In this document: positions 45,134-55,124 of the stretch, piece by piece
Layout: each line of letters starts with the position of its first letter
Numbering within the stretch: the stretch's first letter is position 1
DNA from: Filimonas lacunae
GTDB lineage: Bacteria; Bacteroidota; Bacteroidia; Chitinophagales; Chitinophagaceae
Assembly (NCBI RefSeq): GCF_002355595.1
Contig: NZ_AP017422.1
Location: 744,001 to 808,000, forward strand
DNA length: 64,000 nucleotides
Direction of reading: 5' to 3'
Made by a program: the position numbers and the translations under genes
Notes under the pieces: model-generated
Seen by the model: only the letters and a program-made list of their open reading frames with translations
Database searches by the model: none
Told to the model about the DNA's origin: nothing

Positions 45134-46558
45134 CTATGGGAAAATACCTAACTCGGCATAAGAAGTACCTACTTTGTTAATAGCTACTACAAACGCTGCA
45201 GTACGCATATCAGGAATAGTAGGATTGCTTAACCAGGTGTTCATGATTTCGCGGGTGGCTTCAATCATGGTTTCTTCCAGGCCGCTGTGTACCAGGTCTA
45301 CTTCATCTGCACCATGTGCAATGAATTTTCTTTCCTGGTCAGCTACCTTTTTACCAGTCAGCTCTTCAATAGTGCTGAGGATGTGAATGTTCATATTCTC
45401 GTCAAAGCGTTTGCCTAAGCGGCCGTAACGTACGTGGCTCAGGTTTTTCAGCCATTCGAAATAAGAAACAGTTACACCACCTGCATTCAGGTACATATCT
45501 GGGATTACCAGGATACCTTTTTTAGCAAAGACTTCATCTGCTTCAGGAGTTAACGGACCGTTAGCTGCTTCACCAATGATTTTTGCTTTTACATTAGGAG
45601 CGTTATCGCCATTGATAACGTTTTCCAGTGCAGCCGGGATTAAGATATCACACTCCAGTTCCAGTGCATCTGTGCTTTTAGCCAGGTTAGTAGCACCAGG
45701 GAAGTTGAGGATAGAACCGGTTGCTTTTCTGTGCTGGAACACTTCTTCTTCGTTTAAGCCGGCTGCATTATAAATAGCGCCCTCAAACTCAGCAATAGCT
45801 ACCACTTTAGAACCGCCTTCGCGGAAGAATTTGGCAGAGTGATAACCCACGTTACCTAAACCTTGTACTACTACCGTTTTATCTTTAACGCCTACAGTAA
45901 GGCCCAGTTTCTTCATAACATCAGGCATAGAACATACCTCGCGAATACCAAAGAACACACCTAAACCGGTGGCTTCTTTACGGCCGCGTACACCACCTTG
46001 TGAAACAGGTTTGCCTGTAACACAACCCATGGCATCTACTTCGCCGGGGTTCATGGTCATGTAGGTATCCAGTATCCAAGCCATTTCTCTTTCGCCGGTA
46101 CCGTAGTCAGGAGCGGGTACGTCAATGCCGGGGCCAATGAACTTTTTCTTGATCAGCTCAGAGGTATAACGGCGGGTGATTTTTTGCAGTTCAAACTCGC
46201 TGAAGCTGCGCGGGTTAATTTTAATACCACCTTTACCGCCACCAAAAGGCACGTTTACAATAGCACACTTATAGGTCATCAGAGCCGCCAGCGCCTGTAC
46301 TTCATCCTGGTTCACCGCTTCGCTGAAACGGATACCACCTTTACAAGGCGATTTGTGGTGGCTGTGTTGTACGCGATAAGCTTCAATTACTTCTATTTCA
46401 CCATTATCACGGCGAACAGGGAATTTCATGCTGTATACTGCGTTACACGCTTTAATCTGTTCCAGTATACCAGCTTCCCACTTAGTGAACTTGGACGCTT
46501 TATCAAAACTTTTGTTTACACTGTCATAAAAGCTATAGTGCTGTTCTTGTTCTGACAT
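45134..46558 (-). CDS. Glu/Leu/Phe/Val dehydrogenase, probably glutamate dehydrogenase
   Basis: 474 residues. It catalyses reversible oxidative deamination of an amino acid, most likely glutamate to 2-oxoglutarate. MTYKCAIVNVPFGGGKGGIKINP carries the catalytic Lys, PAPDYGTGEREMAWILDTY and GKPVSQGGVRGRKEATGLGVFFGI are substrate-binding segments, and VVVQGLGNVGYHSAKF is the dinucleotide-binding GxGxxG. The N-terminal ~50 residues and length fit glutamate dehydrogenase of Bacteroidota better than leucine dehydrogenase (about 360). A terminator follows it. Confidence 0.93.
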   Translation of the reverse strand: MSEQEQHYSFYDSVNKSFDKASKFTKWEAGILEQIKACNAVYSMKFPVRRDNGEIEVIEAYRVQHSHHKSPCKGGIRFSEAVNQDEVQALAALMTYKCAIVNVPFGGGKGGIKINPRSFSEFELQKITRRYTSELIKKKFIGPGIDVPAPDYGTGEREMAWILDTYMTMNPGEVDAMGCVTGKPVSQGGVRGRKEATGLGVFFGIREVCSMPDVMKKLGLTVGVKDKTVVVQGLGNVGYHSAKFFREGGSKVVAIAEFEGAIYNAAGLNEEEVFQHRKATGSILNFPGATNLAKSTDALELECDILIPAALENVINGDNAPNVKAKIIGEAANGPLTPEADEVFAKKGILVIPDMYLNAGGVTVSYFEWLKNLSHVRYGRLGKRFDENMNIHILSTIEELTGKKVADQERKFIAHGADEVDLVHSGLEETMIEATREIMNTWLSNPTIPDMRTAAFVVAINKVGTSYAELGIFP

Positions 46559-46615
46559 ACATTTAATTTAAGGTTCGTATTCTGTTTTTTCAATGTGCGA
46601 TAATAAGGCTGGAAA

Positions 46616-46765
46616 TTAGTTGTGTTGCTCTTTTTCCAGTCGGCCAATTTTTCTATCCAGGTTTACCAGGTAAATAAACAGGCCTGTAACAATGGTAACC
46701 ACTACGGCCATCACCACGTAAATTTTTCCGTTGGTTAACATCAAATCTGTTGTAGTACTATTCAT
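46616..46765 (-). CDS. CcmD-like small membrane protein
   Basis: 49 residues. One membrane helix (KIYVVMAVVVTIVTGLFIYL) is followed by a charged tail VNLDRKIGRLEKEQHN, the layout of CcmD, the small partner of CcmC in haem export and cytochrome c maturation. Its ATG at 46763-46765 overlaps the ccmC stop by 8 bases on the minus strand, consistent with translational coupling. It is easily missed because it is short; the context makes the call. Confidence 0.8.
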   Translation of the reverse strand: MNSTTTDLMLTNGKIYVVMAVVVTIVTGLFIYLVNLDRKIGRLEKEQHN

Positions 46766-47438
46766 GAGCATGTTTCTTTTCTATCAGTATGCGTAAACGG
46801 ATGCGTAAAGTGGCTATCCATACACCCAGCAACGTCCAGCCAATAAAAGCAGGAATCATCACTGTTTTCATAGCCAAGGTGGTATCGCCGGGGTTTAATG
46901 CGGGATTACCCTCACTGCCTTGTCCGCCGGGATGCAGGCTTTCTTTTAACCTGGGCAAAATCCAGATAGTAGGAAACAGCATACAAAAGGCAAAGATGTT
47001 ATATACAGCGCTGATGCGTGAGCGTTTGTCCATATCGGTAAAAGCGCCCCTTAAAACAAAGTAGGCCAGGTATATTAATATAGCTAGCGCCGCCCCGTTT
47101 TGTTTAGGATCGCCACTCCAGGCAATGCCCCACTGGTAGCGGGCCCATATCATACCGGTAACCAAACCCAACAGTGCAAACACACATCCGGTGCGCACAA
47201 ATTCCACGGAATACAGGTCGTATTCAATATTGTTGGTACGTAAATATTGAACTGCATAGAACACCGACGCTCCAAACAGAGACATCATCACTATCCACAT
47301 AGGTACATGAAAAAACAGGTTGCGGATAGAATGTTGAAGCCTGCCATCTAAACTGGGAATATCAACCAAAAAGCCCATCGTACAAACGTACATGAGAAGA
47401 ATAAAGGTCAACAGCTTCCACCAGGATTGTCGAATCAT
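46758..47438 (-). CDS. ccmC: Cytochrome c biogenesis haem-export protein CcmC
   Basis: 226 residues with about six membrane helices. The WWD-type haem-handling segment is WGIAWSGDPKQNGAALAILIYLAYFVLRGAF; conserved periplasmic His residues flank it (LQHSIRNLFFHVPMWIVMM and ESLHPGGQG). CcmC presents haem to CcmE in the periplasm. It sits between ccmB upstream and the CcmD-like gene downstream on the minus strand. Confidence 0.93.
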   Translation of the reverse strand: MIRQSWWKLLTFILLMYVCTMGFLVDIPSLDGRLQHSIRNLFFHVPMWIVMMSLFGASVFYAVQYLRTNNIEYDLYSVEFVRTGCVFALLGLVTGMIWARYQWGIAWSGDPKQNGAALAILIYLAYFVLRGAFTDMDKRSRISAVYNIFAFCMLFPTIWILPRLKESLHPGGQGSEGNPALNPGDTTLAMKTVMIPAFIGWTLLGVWIATLRIRLRILIEKKHAHE

Positions 47439-47566
47439 GCTAAATCTAATTTACACGCAGAAACCAGTACGGGTTTGTTTAGCAAGCAATACGGGTTTTT
47501 ATTGTGTTCTGCTTCGCAAAATTAGGGGGAAAGGTGTTAACAAACGCGCGTTAGTTTTTTATTTTT

Positions 47567-48232
47567 TTAATCTTTCCAAAGGAAGGGGAAAAGAATAACG
47601 GCTAACGCAACTATCATACAATCAAAGCCTACCAGCAAGAAAATCATTTGTGCTAAACCCGATTGTACCACCGGGGCAAAAGCAATATTGGCAATACGGG
47701 CCAGTAACAGCAACTGTGGCACCACCAGCGGAAAGCCCATAACAGCTACCAGGGACGCCTGCTGCTGGGCTTTGGCAGCAATGGCCGACAAAAAGGTAAA
47801 CAGCAGGCTAAGCCCTGCGCCACCCAGGCACGAGATGCCCGCAAACAACACAAAATGTTCCAGTGGGTTACCTAACAGTACTACAAAAATAACCAGGCTA
47901 AGAAGGGTCATTACACCCATTAGCAAAGTGTTAAAAATGAGTTTGGATAAAATAAAGTCTTTAGCACCGGCTATGGTGTAATAATACAGCAGGCGGCCAC
48001 GCTGTTCCTGTAAAAAGCTTTTAGCCACCCCGTTGGTGCATACAAACACCTGCACCACCCAGAACAGGGCATTCCATACTTCATTCTCGGGCTGCCCCAT
48101 AATAAGATATACTACAAAAATGGTAGAAGCAATGTACAGGAACACCCCGTACAGGCTGTATTGCTGCCGCAGTTCTAATAATATATCTTTTTTAACAAGC
48201 GCTAAAACACGCGCTCCAGGCTTTTCCCGCAT
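47567..48232 (-). CDS. ccmB: Cytochrome c biogenesis ABC permease CcmB
   Basis: 221 residues with six membrane helices. ALVKKDILLELRQQYSLYGVFLYIASTIFVVYL and the SFLQEQRGRLLYYYTIAGAKDFILSKLIFN segment are typical of CcmB, the integral part of the haem-handling CcmAB transporter. The matching ccmA ATPase is not in this window. Gene order tdk, ccmB, ccmC, ccmD runs on the minus strand. Confidence 0.92.
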   Translation of the reverse strand: MREKPGARVLALVKKDILLELRQQYSLYGVFLYIASTIFVVYLIMGQPENEVWNALFWVVQVFVCTNGVAKSFLQEQRGRLLYYYTIAGAKDFILSKLIFNTLLMGVMTLLSLVIFVVLLGNPLEHFVLFAGISCLGGAGLSLLFTFLSAIAAKAQQQASLVAVMGFPLVVPQLLLLARIANIAFAPVVQSGLAQMIFLLVGFDCMIVALAVILFPFLWKD

Positions 48233-48247
48233 AGTATAAAGGTAGGG

Positions 48248-48811
48248 TTATAGGTGATAACAGTGCCGGCACAAAGGCTCGTACACATCTTTTTCGCCCA
48301 GCAACACCTGGCTGCCCTGCGTGGTTTTGCGGTGCGAGATATTGGCAATGTTGCCACATTTTACACAAATGGCATGTAGTTTGGTTATGTAGTCCGCAAT
48401 AGCAAGCAATTGCGGCATAGGCCCAAAAGGTTTACCTAAGAAATCCATATCCAGGCCTGCTACTATCACCCGAACGCCCCTCACAGCTAAAGTTTCACAA
48501 ACATGAATAATTTCTTCGTCAAAGAACTGGGCTTCGTCAATACCTACCACATCTACATCCTGGGCCAGCAGCAGAATGGTTTGGGAGTTTTCAATAGGAG
48601 TAGACAATATAGCATTGGAGTCGTGGCTTACCACCTGCATTTCGTGGTAGCGCACATCTATAGCAGGTTTAAAAATCTCTACTTTCAGGTTCGCAATTTT
48701 AACCCGTTTCAGGCGTCTGATCAGTTCTTCCGTTTTTCCACTAAACATAGATCCGCATATCACCTCTATCCACCCTCTGCGTTCACCTGTAATGTTAGGT
48801 TCAATAAACAT
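48248..48811 (-). CDS. tdk: Thymidine kinase
   Basis: 187 residues. It phosphorylates thymidine for dTMP salvage. The P-loop is in [21 protein letters not shown], the catalytic Glu/Asp region in [15 protein letters not shown], and the lasso zinc site is formed by CVKCG and [11 protein letters not shown]. Length is standard for the type II enzyme. It starts opposite the 324-residue Pro/Gln-rich gene and is 15 bp from ccmB. Confidence 0.96.
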   Translation of the reverse strand: MFIEPNITGERRGWIEVICGSMFSGKTEELIRRLKRVKIANLKVEIFKPAIDVRYHEMQVVSHDSNAILSTPIENSQTILLLAQDVDVVGIDEAQFFDEEIIHVCETLAVRGVRVIVAGLDMDFLGKPFGPMPQLLAIADYITKLHAICVKCGNIANISHRKTTQGSQVLLGEKDVYEPLCRHCYHL

Positions 48812-48898
48812 TTGTAAATAATTGTATTTGAAGGAAAAACCTTAGTAACTTTAAATAACTATTCCATTTTTCTCACGCCCCCCAAAAGTACAGATACT

Positions 48899-49873
48899 AT
48901 GGAAAGAGTCGGTACATTGATTTATAAATTACTGGAGCAATACCAATTGCAAACACAGCCCGGGCAAATGATGATGACGGCCCAGATGCTGCTTACCGAG
49001 CTGCAGCAATGTGAGCTGGCAGCTGCGCAGCCTGCGTCAAAAACAGTGACCGTAGTGATTCCCGCTGTAGCACAACCCGCGCCGGAGCCTGTACTGCAGG
49101 CGCATCAACCGGTAGTGGCCGAAACCGTGGCAGTAAGTTCGCCACCATTTCAACCACAGCAGCCATACCAGCCTTATCAGCATTACCAGTCTTCATCAGG
49201 ATGGCAGCAGGCAAATCCTGCACCGGCAACACACACGCATACTACTACGGTGCAAATGCCCGCAGCTACAGCACCTGTGCAACAAACAGCGTTTGTACAG
49301 CAGGTGGTTCCCATGCAACAAGCTGTTCCCATGCAACAGGTAGCGCCTGTACAGCAACACGTAGTTACACCTATGCCTGTTACCCCGGTAATGGAAGAAG
49401 AAGCGCCTGCGCCACAGCCTGCTATTCCTTCTGTGCCACCGGCTCCTGTGCAGCAAAGCAAAGGCTGGCAGTTTGACCCTGTACATGATGTGCCTACTTT
49501 AATACATCAGCAGGATACTGCAACAGCAGTGATTTACGATATTAACGACAGGATAACGGCAGCTACCAAAAGCGAAAGCCTGAACGAAAGGTTGCGGGTA
49601 GAGAAAATAGAGCTGGGGAGCGTGTTACAGGAAAGCCCTATCAGGGACCTGAAAAAAGCTATAGGCATCAACGACCGCTACCTGTTTATCAACGAACTGT
49701 TCAGGGGTGACGAAACCATGTATGAACGCAGTCTGAAAACCATTAATGGCTTTAATATACTACCCGAAGCGCAGTACTGGATACAACGCGAGCTAAAAGT
49801 AAAACTAGGCTGGAACGAGCACAGCGAAGCTGTTGCGCATTTTGATCAATTGGTGAAAAGACGGTTTACCTGA
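48899..49873 (+). CDS. Conserved Bacteroidota protein with Pro/Gln-rich middle
   Basis: 324 residues. A short N-terminal helical segment (MERVGTLIYKLLEQYQLQTQPGQMM) is joined by a long Pro/Gln/Ala/Val-rich linker (~45-190, with MQQAVPMQQVAPVQQ) to a compact C-terminal domain (~205-324: SLNERLRVEKIELGSVLQESPIRDLKKAIGINDRYLFINELFRGDETMYERSLKTINGF). No known catalytic motif is visible; I recognise the C-terminal pattern as a recurrent hypothetical in the phylum. The last 28 bases overlap the convergent waaA gene. Confidence 0.7.
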   Translation: MERVGTLIYKLLEQYQLQTQPGQMMMTAQMLLTELQQCELAAAQPASKTVTVVIPAVAQPAPEPVLQAHQPVVAETVAVSSPPFQPQQPYQPYQHYQSSSGWQQANPAPATHTHTTTVQMPAATAPVQQTAFVQQVVPMQQAVPMQQVAPVQQHVVTPMPVTPVMEEEAPAPQPAIPSVPPAPVQQSKGWQFDPVHDVPTLIHQQDTATAVIYDINDRITAATKSESLNERLRVEKIELGSVLQESPIRDLKKAIGINDRYLFINELFRGDETMYERSLKTINGFNILPEAQYWIQRELKVKLGWNEHSEAVAHFDQLVKRRFT

Positions 49874-51096
49874 ATATAATTGACCAGGGTTGTAGTGGCG
49901 CCTGCCTTACTGCTTACATAGTTACCGGCATGGTCAGCAGCGGCGGTATACAACGCTGCGTTGCTCAACAATTGGTCAAATACTTTTTCCAGGTGCAAGG
50001 CATCCGGCACACTAAAAGCACCTTCCTGCTCCAGCATTTCCACTGCTTCAAAGTATTTATCGTAAACAGGACCAAAGACTACCGGTTTGTAATACACTGC
50101 CGCTTCCAGTATATTATGAATGCCATCGCCACCAAAGCCGCCACCCACATAACAAATAGTGGCATAGTGATATAACCGGCTTAGCATACCTATATTATCT
50201 ATAATCAGCACATTGGCATTGCTATTCTGCTGTTTTTCCCACTCACTGAACAATACAGCCTGCTTGTATAAGTGCTGACATTCTTTTATCCTTTCCACGC
50301 CTATATCGTGGGGGGCTATAATAAAACGTATGTCCGGGTGTGTATTGGCAAAATGGTCCAGTTCTTCATCATCCTCACTCCAGGTGCTGCCGGCAACAAT
50401 AACGGGTTTGCCATTACAAAACTGTTCAATAACCGGCAGTGGCGAAAAGTTACCGGCAATTTCCAGCACCCTGTCAAACCGCGTATCACCTGCTATGGTA
50501 ATATTGTTATAGCCTACACTTTGCAGTAAAGTTGCAGACGCCTGGTTTTGTACAAAAAAATGCGTGAAGCAATCCAGCATTCGCCTGTGAAACTGACCAT
50601 AGCTTTTGAAAAAAGCCTGGTTGCTGCGGAAAATGCCTGATACTAACAATAATGGAATGTTACGGTTACGGGCCTGTTGCAGGTAGTAGTGCCAGAACTC
50701 GTATTTTACAAACAGCACCAGCGAAGGCTGTACGATGTCGAAAAAATTACGGGCATTGCGTGCAGAATCCATTGGCAGGTAAAAGATCCAATCTGCACCT
50801 TTATATTGTTTCTGCACTTCATATCCCGAAGGCGAAAAAAAGGTGAGTAATATACGGGTGTGGGGGTGTTGTAGCCGTAAAGCTTCCAGCACTGGGCGGC
50901 CCTGTTCAAACTCGCCCAGTGAAGCACAATGCATCCATATAACCGGTTGTGTGTTTGGTTGCAGGGCCTGTTGTAAGGCAGTGAATATGTTTTTACGCCC
51001 GTTCACCCACAAGCGGGCTTTGGCGTTAAATGCACCCAGTATCCTTGCCATAAAAGGATATACACTGATAAAAAAGCGGTATAGCAGCTTACTCAT
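49846..51096 (-). CDS. waaA: 3-deoxy-D-manno-octulosonic acid (Kdo) transferase
   Basis: 416 residues. This GT30 glycosyltransferase adds Kdo to lipid A precursor at the inner membrane. An N-terminal anchor (LLYRFFISVYPFMARILGAF) is followed by WMHCASLGEFEQGRPVLEAL with the catalytic Glu, FVKYEFWHYYLQQA, VSGIFRSNQAFFKSYG, and the C-terminal VGGGFGGDGIHNILEAAVYYKPVVFGP that binds CMP-Kdo. Its stop overlaps the end of the opposite gene. Confidence 0.95.
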   Translation of the reverse strand: MSKLLYRFFISVYPFMARILGAFNAKARLWVNGRKNIFTALQQALQPNTQPVIWMHCASLGEFEQGRPVLEALRLQHPHTRILLTFFSPSGYEVQKQYKGADWIFYLPMDSARNARNFFDIVQPSLVLFVKYEFWHYYLQQARNRNIPLLLVSGIFRSNQAFFKSYGQFHRRMLDCFTHFFVQNQASATLLQSVGYNNITIAGDTRFDRVLEIAGNFSPLPVIEQFCNGKPVIVAGSTWSEDDEELDHFANTHPDIRFIIAPHDIGVERIKECQHLYKQAVLFSEWEKQQNSNANVLIIDNIGMLSRLYHYATICYVGGGFGGDGIHNILEAAVYYKPVVFGPVYDKYFEAVEMLEQEGAFSVPDALHLEKVFDQLLSNAALYTAAADHAGNYVSSKAGATTTLVNYIQVNRLFTN

Positions 51097-51178
51097 AATT
51101 GATTCTCTGTTACAAAGAAAGGGTAAAAATGCGCATGGGAAATGTAACCGGTAAAATGTGGGTGGGTATATTTATAAC

Positions 51179-51580
51179 ATGTTACCACAGGCCATTAGTT
51201 ATATTACAATAGGGGTGAAAAACCTGGAAGCGATGAAACACTTTTATATGTACCTTTTTGGGTGGACACCTATGAAAGATACACCGGAAATGGTGTTTTT
51301 TGCTATGAATGGATGCGTGTTGGCCCTTTATCCGGTGCAGCTATTGGCTGCGGAAATAGGCGAGGAGGGGATGGTAATGGGTAAAAGTAAAGTGACATTG
51401 GCGGTAAATATGGCAAACAGGCAACAGGTAGATACGCTGTTTGCTGCTTTTACAAAAAAAGGAGTTCGCATATTAAAAATGCCTGAAACTGTTTCATGGG
51501 GTGGATATCGGGGCTATATTGCGGACACGGAAGAAAATTACTGGGAAATTGTATGGAATCCCCATATTCCGGTAGACTAA
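51179..51580 (+). CDS. VOC (glyoxalase/dioxygenase fold) family protein
   Basis: 133 residues from the ATG at 51179 (MLPQAISYITIGVKNLEAMKHFYMYLFGW), the usual VOC start; an upstream ATG at 51158 adds seven residues. VKNLEAMKHFYMYLFGWTP and GYRGYIADTEENYWEIVWNPH give the repeated beta-alpha-beta-beta-beta modules. The His and Glu that bind metal in some members are only partly present, so enzymatic function is not certain. TATATTTA lies 4 bp before the ATG (see findings). Confidence 0.85.
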   Translation: MLPQAISYITIGVKNLEAMKHFYMYLFGWTPMKDTPEMVFFAMNGCVLALYPVQLLAAEIGEEGMVMGKSKVTLAVNMANRQQVDTLFAAFTKKGVRILKMPETVSWGGYRGYIADTEENYWEIVWNPHIPVD

Positions 51581-51674
51581 CGGGAAACACAATAGCACCC
51601 ACCGGGGGCCATTGTAACAGTATGGTTTTGATACGTTTTTACATTAGTTTTGTCCGCACTCAAAATAAAGGATT

Positions 51675-52808
51675 ATGAAGGCCATCCAGATGGTGGATTT
51701 AAAGACACAGTACCAGCATTTGAAGCAGGAAATAGATGCAGCAGTGATTGGCGTACTGGAAAGCAGCGCTTTTATTAATGGAAAGCCTGTGCAGGATTTA
51801 TCTGATGCTTTAAGCGCTTATCTGGGGGTGAAACATGTAATTCCCTGTGCCAATGGTACCGATGCTCTGCAAATAGCTTTAATGGCATTGGGTTTGCAGC
51901 CAGGTGATGAGGTAATTACGCCTTCTTTTACTTTTATAGCTACTACCGAAGTGGTGGCGTTGTTACAGTTGAAGCCCGTGTTTGTGGAAGTAGAGAAGGA
52001 TACATTTTGTATAGATCCGGAAGCATTGCGCAAGGCTATTACACCTAAAACAAAAGCAATTGTTCCTGTACATTTATACGGCCATGCCGCCAATATGGAA
52101 GCGATTATGCAAATTGCAGCAGAACATAATCTGCCGGTAATTGAAGATAATGCCCAGGCTATTGGTTGTGATTACCGCTTTAGTGATGGAACCGTAAAGA
52201 AAACCGGCTCAATAGGTCATGTGGGCACTACTTCTTTCTTTCCCTCTAAAAATTTAGGGGCGTATGGTGACGGAGGGGCTATATTTACGAACGACGACAA
52301 GCTGGCTGTGCAATTGAAGATGGTTGCTAACCATGGACAAAGTAAGCGCTACTATCACGATGTAGTAGGCTGCAATTCCCGCTTAGATACGATTCAGGCT
52401 GCCATATTGAATATTAAGTTGCGTGAGCTGGATAATTATATTCAGCGAAGGAATAATGCTGCTGCTTATTACAGCAAGGCTTTTGCTGGTAATCCTAAAA
52501 TTACCACACCTGCCATTGCCGGTTACAGCAACCACGTGTTTCACCAATATACCATGGTGTTAAACGGGGTAAGCAGGGATGGGTTAAACCAATACCTGGC
52601 TGAGAAGCAAATTCCTTCTATGATTTATTATCCTGTGCCGGGACATAAGCAAAAGATGTTTGATGCGTTGGGTTTGCCTGAGTATGATTTGCCGGTGACT
52701 GACTGGCTTACCGAACGTGTAATATCCCTGCCAATGCATACCGAACTGGACACGGAACAACTGGAATACATTGCTTTAACCGTGTTGGAATATATAAATA
52801 ACAATTAA
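51675..52808 (+). CDS. DegT/DnrJ/EryC1/StrS-type sugar aminotransferase
   Basis: 377 residues. A PLP enzyme of the WbpE/WlbC type: VDLKTQYQHLKQEIDAAV, CANGTDALQIALMALGLQPGDEVITPSFTFIAT, PVHLYGHAANMEAI, and the PLP Lys192 in SFFPSKNLGAYGDGG. Such enzymes transaminate keto-sugars attached to UDP or dTDP. It is the first of five genes with gaps of 5-20 bp, so it likely acts on a sugar made by the downstream dehydrogenases. Confidence 0.9.
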   Translation: MKAIQMVDLKTQYQHLKQEIDAAVIGVLESSAFINGKPVQDLSDALSAYLGVKHVIPCANGTDALQIALMALGLQPGDEVITPSFTFIATTEVVALLQLKPVFVEVEKDTFCIDPEALRKAITPKTKAIVPVHLYGHAANMEAIMQIAAEHNLPVIEDNAQAIGCDYRFSDGTVKKTGSIGHVGTTSFFPSKNLGAYGDGGAIFTNDDKLAVQLKMVANHGQSKRYYHDVVGCNSRLDTIQAAILNIKLRELDNYIQRRNNAAAYYSKAFAGNPKITTPAIAGYSNHVFHQYTMVLNGVSRDGLNQYLAEKQIPSMIYYPVPGHKQKMFDALGLPEYDLPVTDWLTERVISLPMHTELDTEQLEYIALTVLEYINNN

Positions 52809-52819
52809 AAAACGTATCA

Positions 52820-54121
52820 ATGAAATTAACCGTAGTTGGCACTGGCTATGTTGGTTTGGTAACTGGTACCTGTTTTGCAGAAACAGGGAATTTTGTAACC
52901 TGTGTGGATATTGACGCTAAGAAAGTAGAAAAACTTTCCAGCGGAGAAATCACCATTTTCGAACCAGGTTTGGAAAAACTGTTTGCCCGCAACCTGAAAG
53001 ATGGGCGTTTACAGTTTACTACCGATCTGGCGGCAGGCCTGGAAGATGCAGAAGTAGTATTCCTTGCATTGCCTACCCCTCCCGGCGAAGATGGTAGTGC
53101 AGATCTTAGCTACATTTTAGGGGTTTCCGACAGCATTGGTAAATTACTGAAAGACTACAAAGTAATCATTGATAAAAGTACCGTACCCGTAGGCACCGCT
53201 GCAAAAGTGCATGCAGCTATTGCCAAAAACTATTCAGGCGAATTTGACGTGGTAAGTAACCCCGAGTTCTTACGCGAAGGAGTAGCTGTTGACGACTTTA
53301 TGAAGCCCGACCGCGTTGTAATTGGGACTACCTCAGAAAGAGCGCAGAAACTGATGAACGATTTATATGCTCCTTTTGTTCGTCAGGGCAACCCTATCAT
53401 CTTTATGGATGAAAAAAGCGCCGAGTTAACCAAATATGCCGCTAACTCCTTCCTGGCTACTAAAATCTCTTTCATGAACGAGATTGCACAGTTGTGCGAA
53501 AAGCTGGGTGCAGATGTGGACATGGTAAGAAAAGGGATTGGTACAGATGATCGTATTGGCAAACGCTTCCTGTTTCCAGGTATTGGTTATGGTGGCAGCT
53601 GTTTTCCTAAAGACGTAAAAGCGCTGATCAAATCTTCTACAGAAGTAGCCTACGATTTTAAAATACTGAATGCAGTAGAAGAGGTAAACGAATTACAGAA
53701 GCTTCACCTGGTAAGCAAGATTAAAACTTATTATAAAGACGCGCTGAAAGGCAAACATTTTGCTTTATGGGGTTTGGCCTTTAAACCTAATACCGATGAT
53801 ATTCGCGAAGCTCCGGCTTTATATATTATCGACGCCTTATTAGCAGCGGGTGCAACCGTTACTGCATTCGATCCTGAGGCAATGAAAAATGTGCAGCGGG
53901 TACTGGGAGATAGCATTGCTTTTTCCAACGATCAGTATTCTGCACTCCATCATGCAGATGCGCTGATTATAGCTACAGAGTGGAACGAATTCAGAACTCC
54001 TGTATTTGATAAACTGGCAACTCTGCTGAAAAGTAAAACCATATTCGACGGGCGTAACCTGTTTGATGTTGATTATGTACGTGGTTTAGGATTTTATTAC
54101 GAAAGCATTGGTCGTCCTTAA
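52820..54121 (+). CDS. UDP-glucose 6-dehydrogenase
   Basis: 433 residues. It oxidises UDP-glucose twice to UDP-glucuronate with NAD. N-terminal [22 protein letters not shown] binds [22 protein letters not shown] and [16 protein letters not shown] with catalytic Cys261 are diagnostic of the UDP-glucose subgroup. [26 protein letters not shown] is the C-terminal UDP-binding part. It sits immediately before the UDP-glucuronate decarboxylase, which uses its product. Confidence 0.95.
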   Translation: MKLTVVGTGYVGLVTGTCFAETGNFVTCVDIDAKKVEKLSSGEITIFEPGLEKLFARNLKDGRLQFTTDLAAGLEDAEVVFLALPTPPGEDGSADLSYILGVSDSIGKLLKDYKVIIDKSTVPVGTAAKVHAAIAKNYSGEFDVVSNPEFLREGVAVDDFMKPDRVVIGTTSERAQKLMNDLYAPFVRQGNPIIFMDEKSAELTKYAANSFLATKISFMNEIAQLCEKLGADVDMVRKGIGTDDRIGKRFLFPGIGYGGSCFPKDVKALIKSSTEVAYDFKILNAVEEVNELQKLHLVSKIKTYYKDALKGKHFALWGLAFKPNTDDIREAPALYIIDALLAAGATVTAFDPEAMKNVQRVLGDSIAFSNDQYSALHHADALIIATEWNEFRTPVFDKLATLLKSKTIFDGRNLFDVDYVRGLGFYYESIGRP

Positions 54122-54141
54122 CTCTATTATTTATTACCTGT

Positions 54142-55119
54142 ATGGGCAAAAGAATTTTAATAACCGGCGCAGCCGGTTTTCTGGGATCGCACCTTTGCGA
54201 CCGCTTTATCAATGAAGGTTATCATGTCATAGGCATGGATAACCTTATAACCGGTGACATGCGTAATATCGAGCACCTGTTCCCATTGTCTAACTTCGAG
54301 TTTTATCATCACGATGTAAGCAAGTTTATACATGTGCCGGGCGAGTTGGATTATATCCTGCACTTCGCTTCACCTGCCAGCCCTATCGACTACCTGAAAA
54401 TTCCTATTCAAACATTGAAGGTAGGTGCATTAGGAACTCACAATTGCCTGGGGCTGGCGCGTGCTAAAAACGCAAGAATGCTGGTAGCTTCTACGAGTGA
54501 AATATATGGCGATCCGTTGGTGCATCCGCAAAACGAAGAGTACTGGGGTAATGTTAACCCGGTTGGTCCGCGTGGAGTATACGACGAAGCCAAGCGTTAC
54601 ATGGAAGCTATTACTATGGCTTACCATACTTTTCACGGTGTGCAAACGCGTATTATACGCATATTCAACACGTATGGCCCACGTATGCGATTGAATGATG
54701 GTCGTGCTTTACCTGCCTTTATTGGACAGGCGTTACGCGGCGAAGATTTAACTGTATTTGGCGATGGTAGCCAAACGCGTTCCTTCTGTTATGTGGATGA
54801 CCTGGTAGAAGGTATTTACCGCTTGTTAATGAGTGATTATGAAAAACCGGTAAATATTGGCAACCCGAACGAAATTTCGTTGAAAGACTTTGCAGAAGAG
54901 GTGTTGAAACTCACCGGTTCTTCTGTTAAAATTATCTACAAGCCCTTGCCTGTAGATGATCCTAAGCAGCGTCGCCCGGATATTACCAAGGCGCAGGAAT
55001 TGCTGGGTTGGGAGCCAAAAGTAGGCCGTGCAGAAGGTTTGAAAAAAACATACGAGTACTTCAAAAACCTGCCGCAGGAAGAGCTATACAAACAGCCCAA
55101 AACATTTGAATCTAAATAA
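54142..55119 (+). CDS. UDP-glucuronate decarboxylase (UDP-xylose synthase)
   Basis: 325 residues, extended SDR fold. [32 protein letters not shown] binds [28 protein letters not shown] and [10 protein letters not shown] are characteristic of the UXS subgroup, and the catalytic pair is Tyr147/Lys151 in [12 protein letters not shown]. It makes UDP-xylose from the UDP-glucuronate made by the upstream gene. The gap to the next gene is 5 bp. Confidence 0.93.
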   Translation: MGKRILITGAAGFLGSHLCDRFINEGYHVIGMDNLITGDMRNIEHLFPLSNFEFYHHDVSKFIHVPGELDYILHFASPASPIDYLKIPIQTLKVGALGTHNCLGLARAKNARMLVASTSEIYGDPLVHPQNEEYWGNVNPVGPRGVYDEAKRYMEAITMAYHTFHGVQTRIIRIFNTYGPRMRLNDGRALPAFIGQALRGEDLTVFGDGSQTRSFCYVDDLVEGIYRLLMSDYEKPVNIGNPNEISLKDFAEEVLKLTGSSVKIIYKPLPVDDPKQRRPDITKAQELLGWEPKVGRAEGLKKTYEYFKNLPQEELYKQPKTFESK

Positions 55120-55124
55120 TAAGC

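Noticed and set aside
49201-49476. Tandem repeat array in the Pro/Gln-rich gene
   Set aside because: The repeats have irregular spacing of about 18 bp and follow codon-level low complexity rather than a fixed period like the 21-bp arrays.
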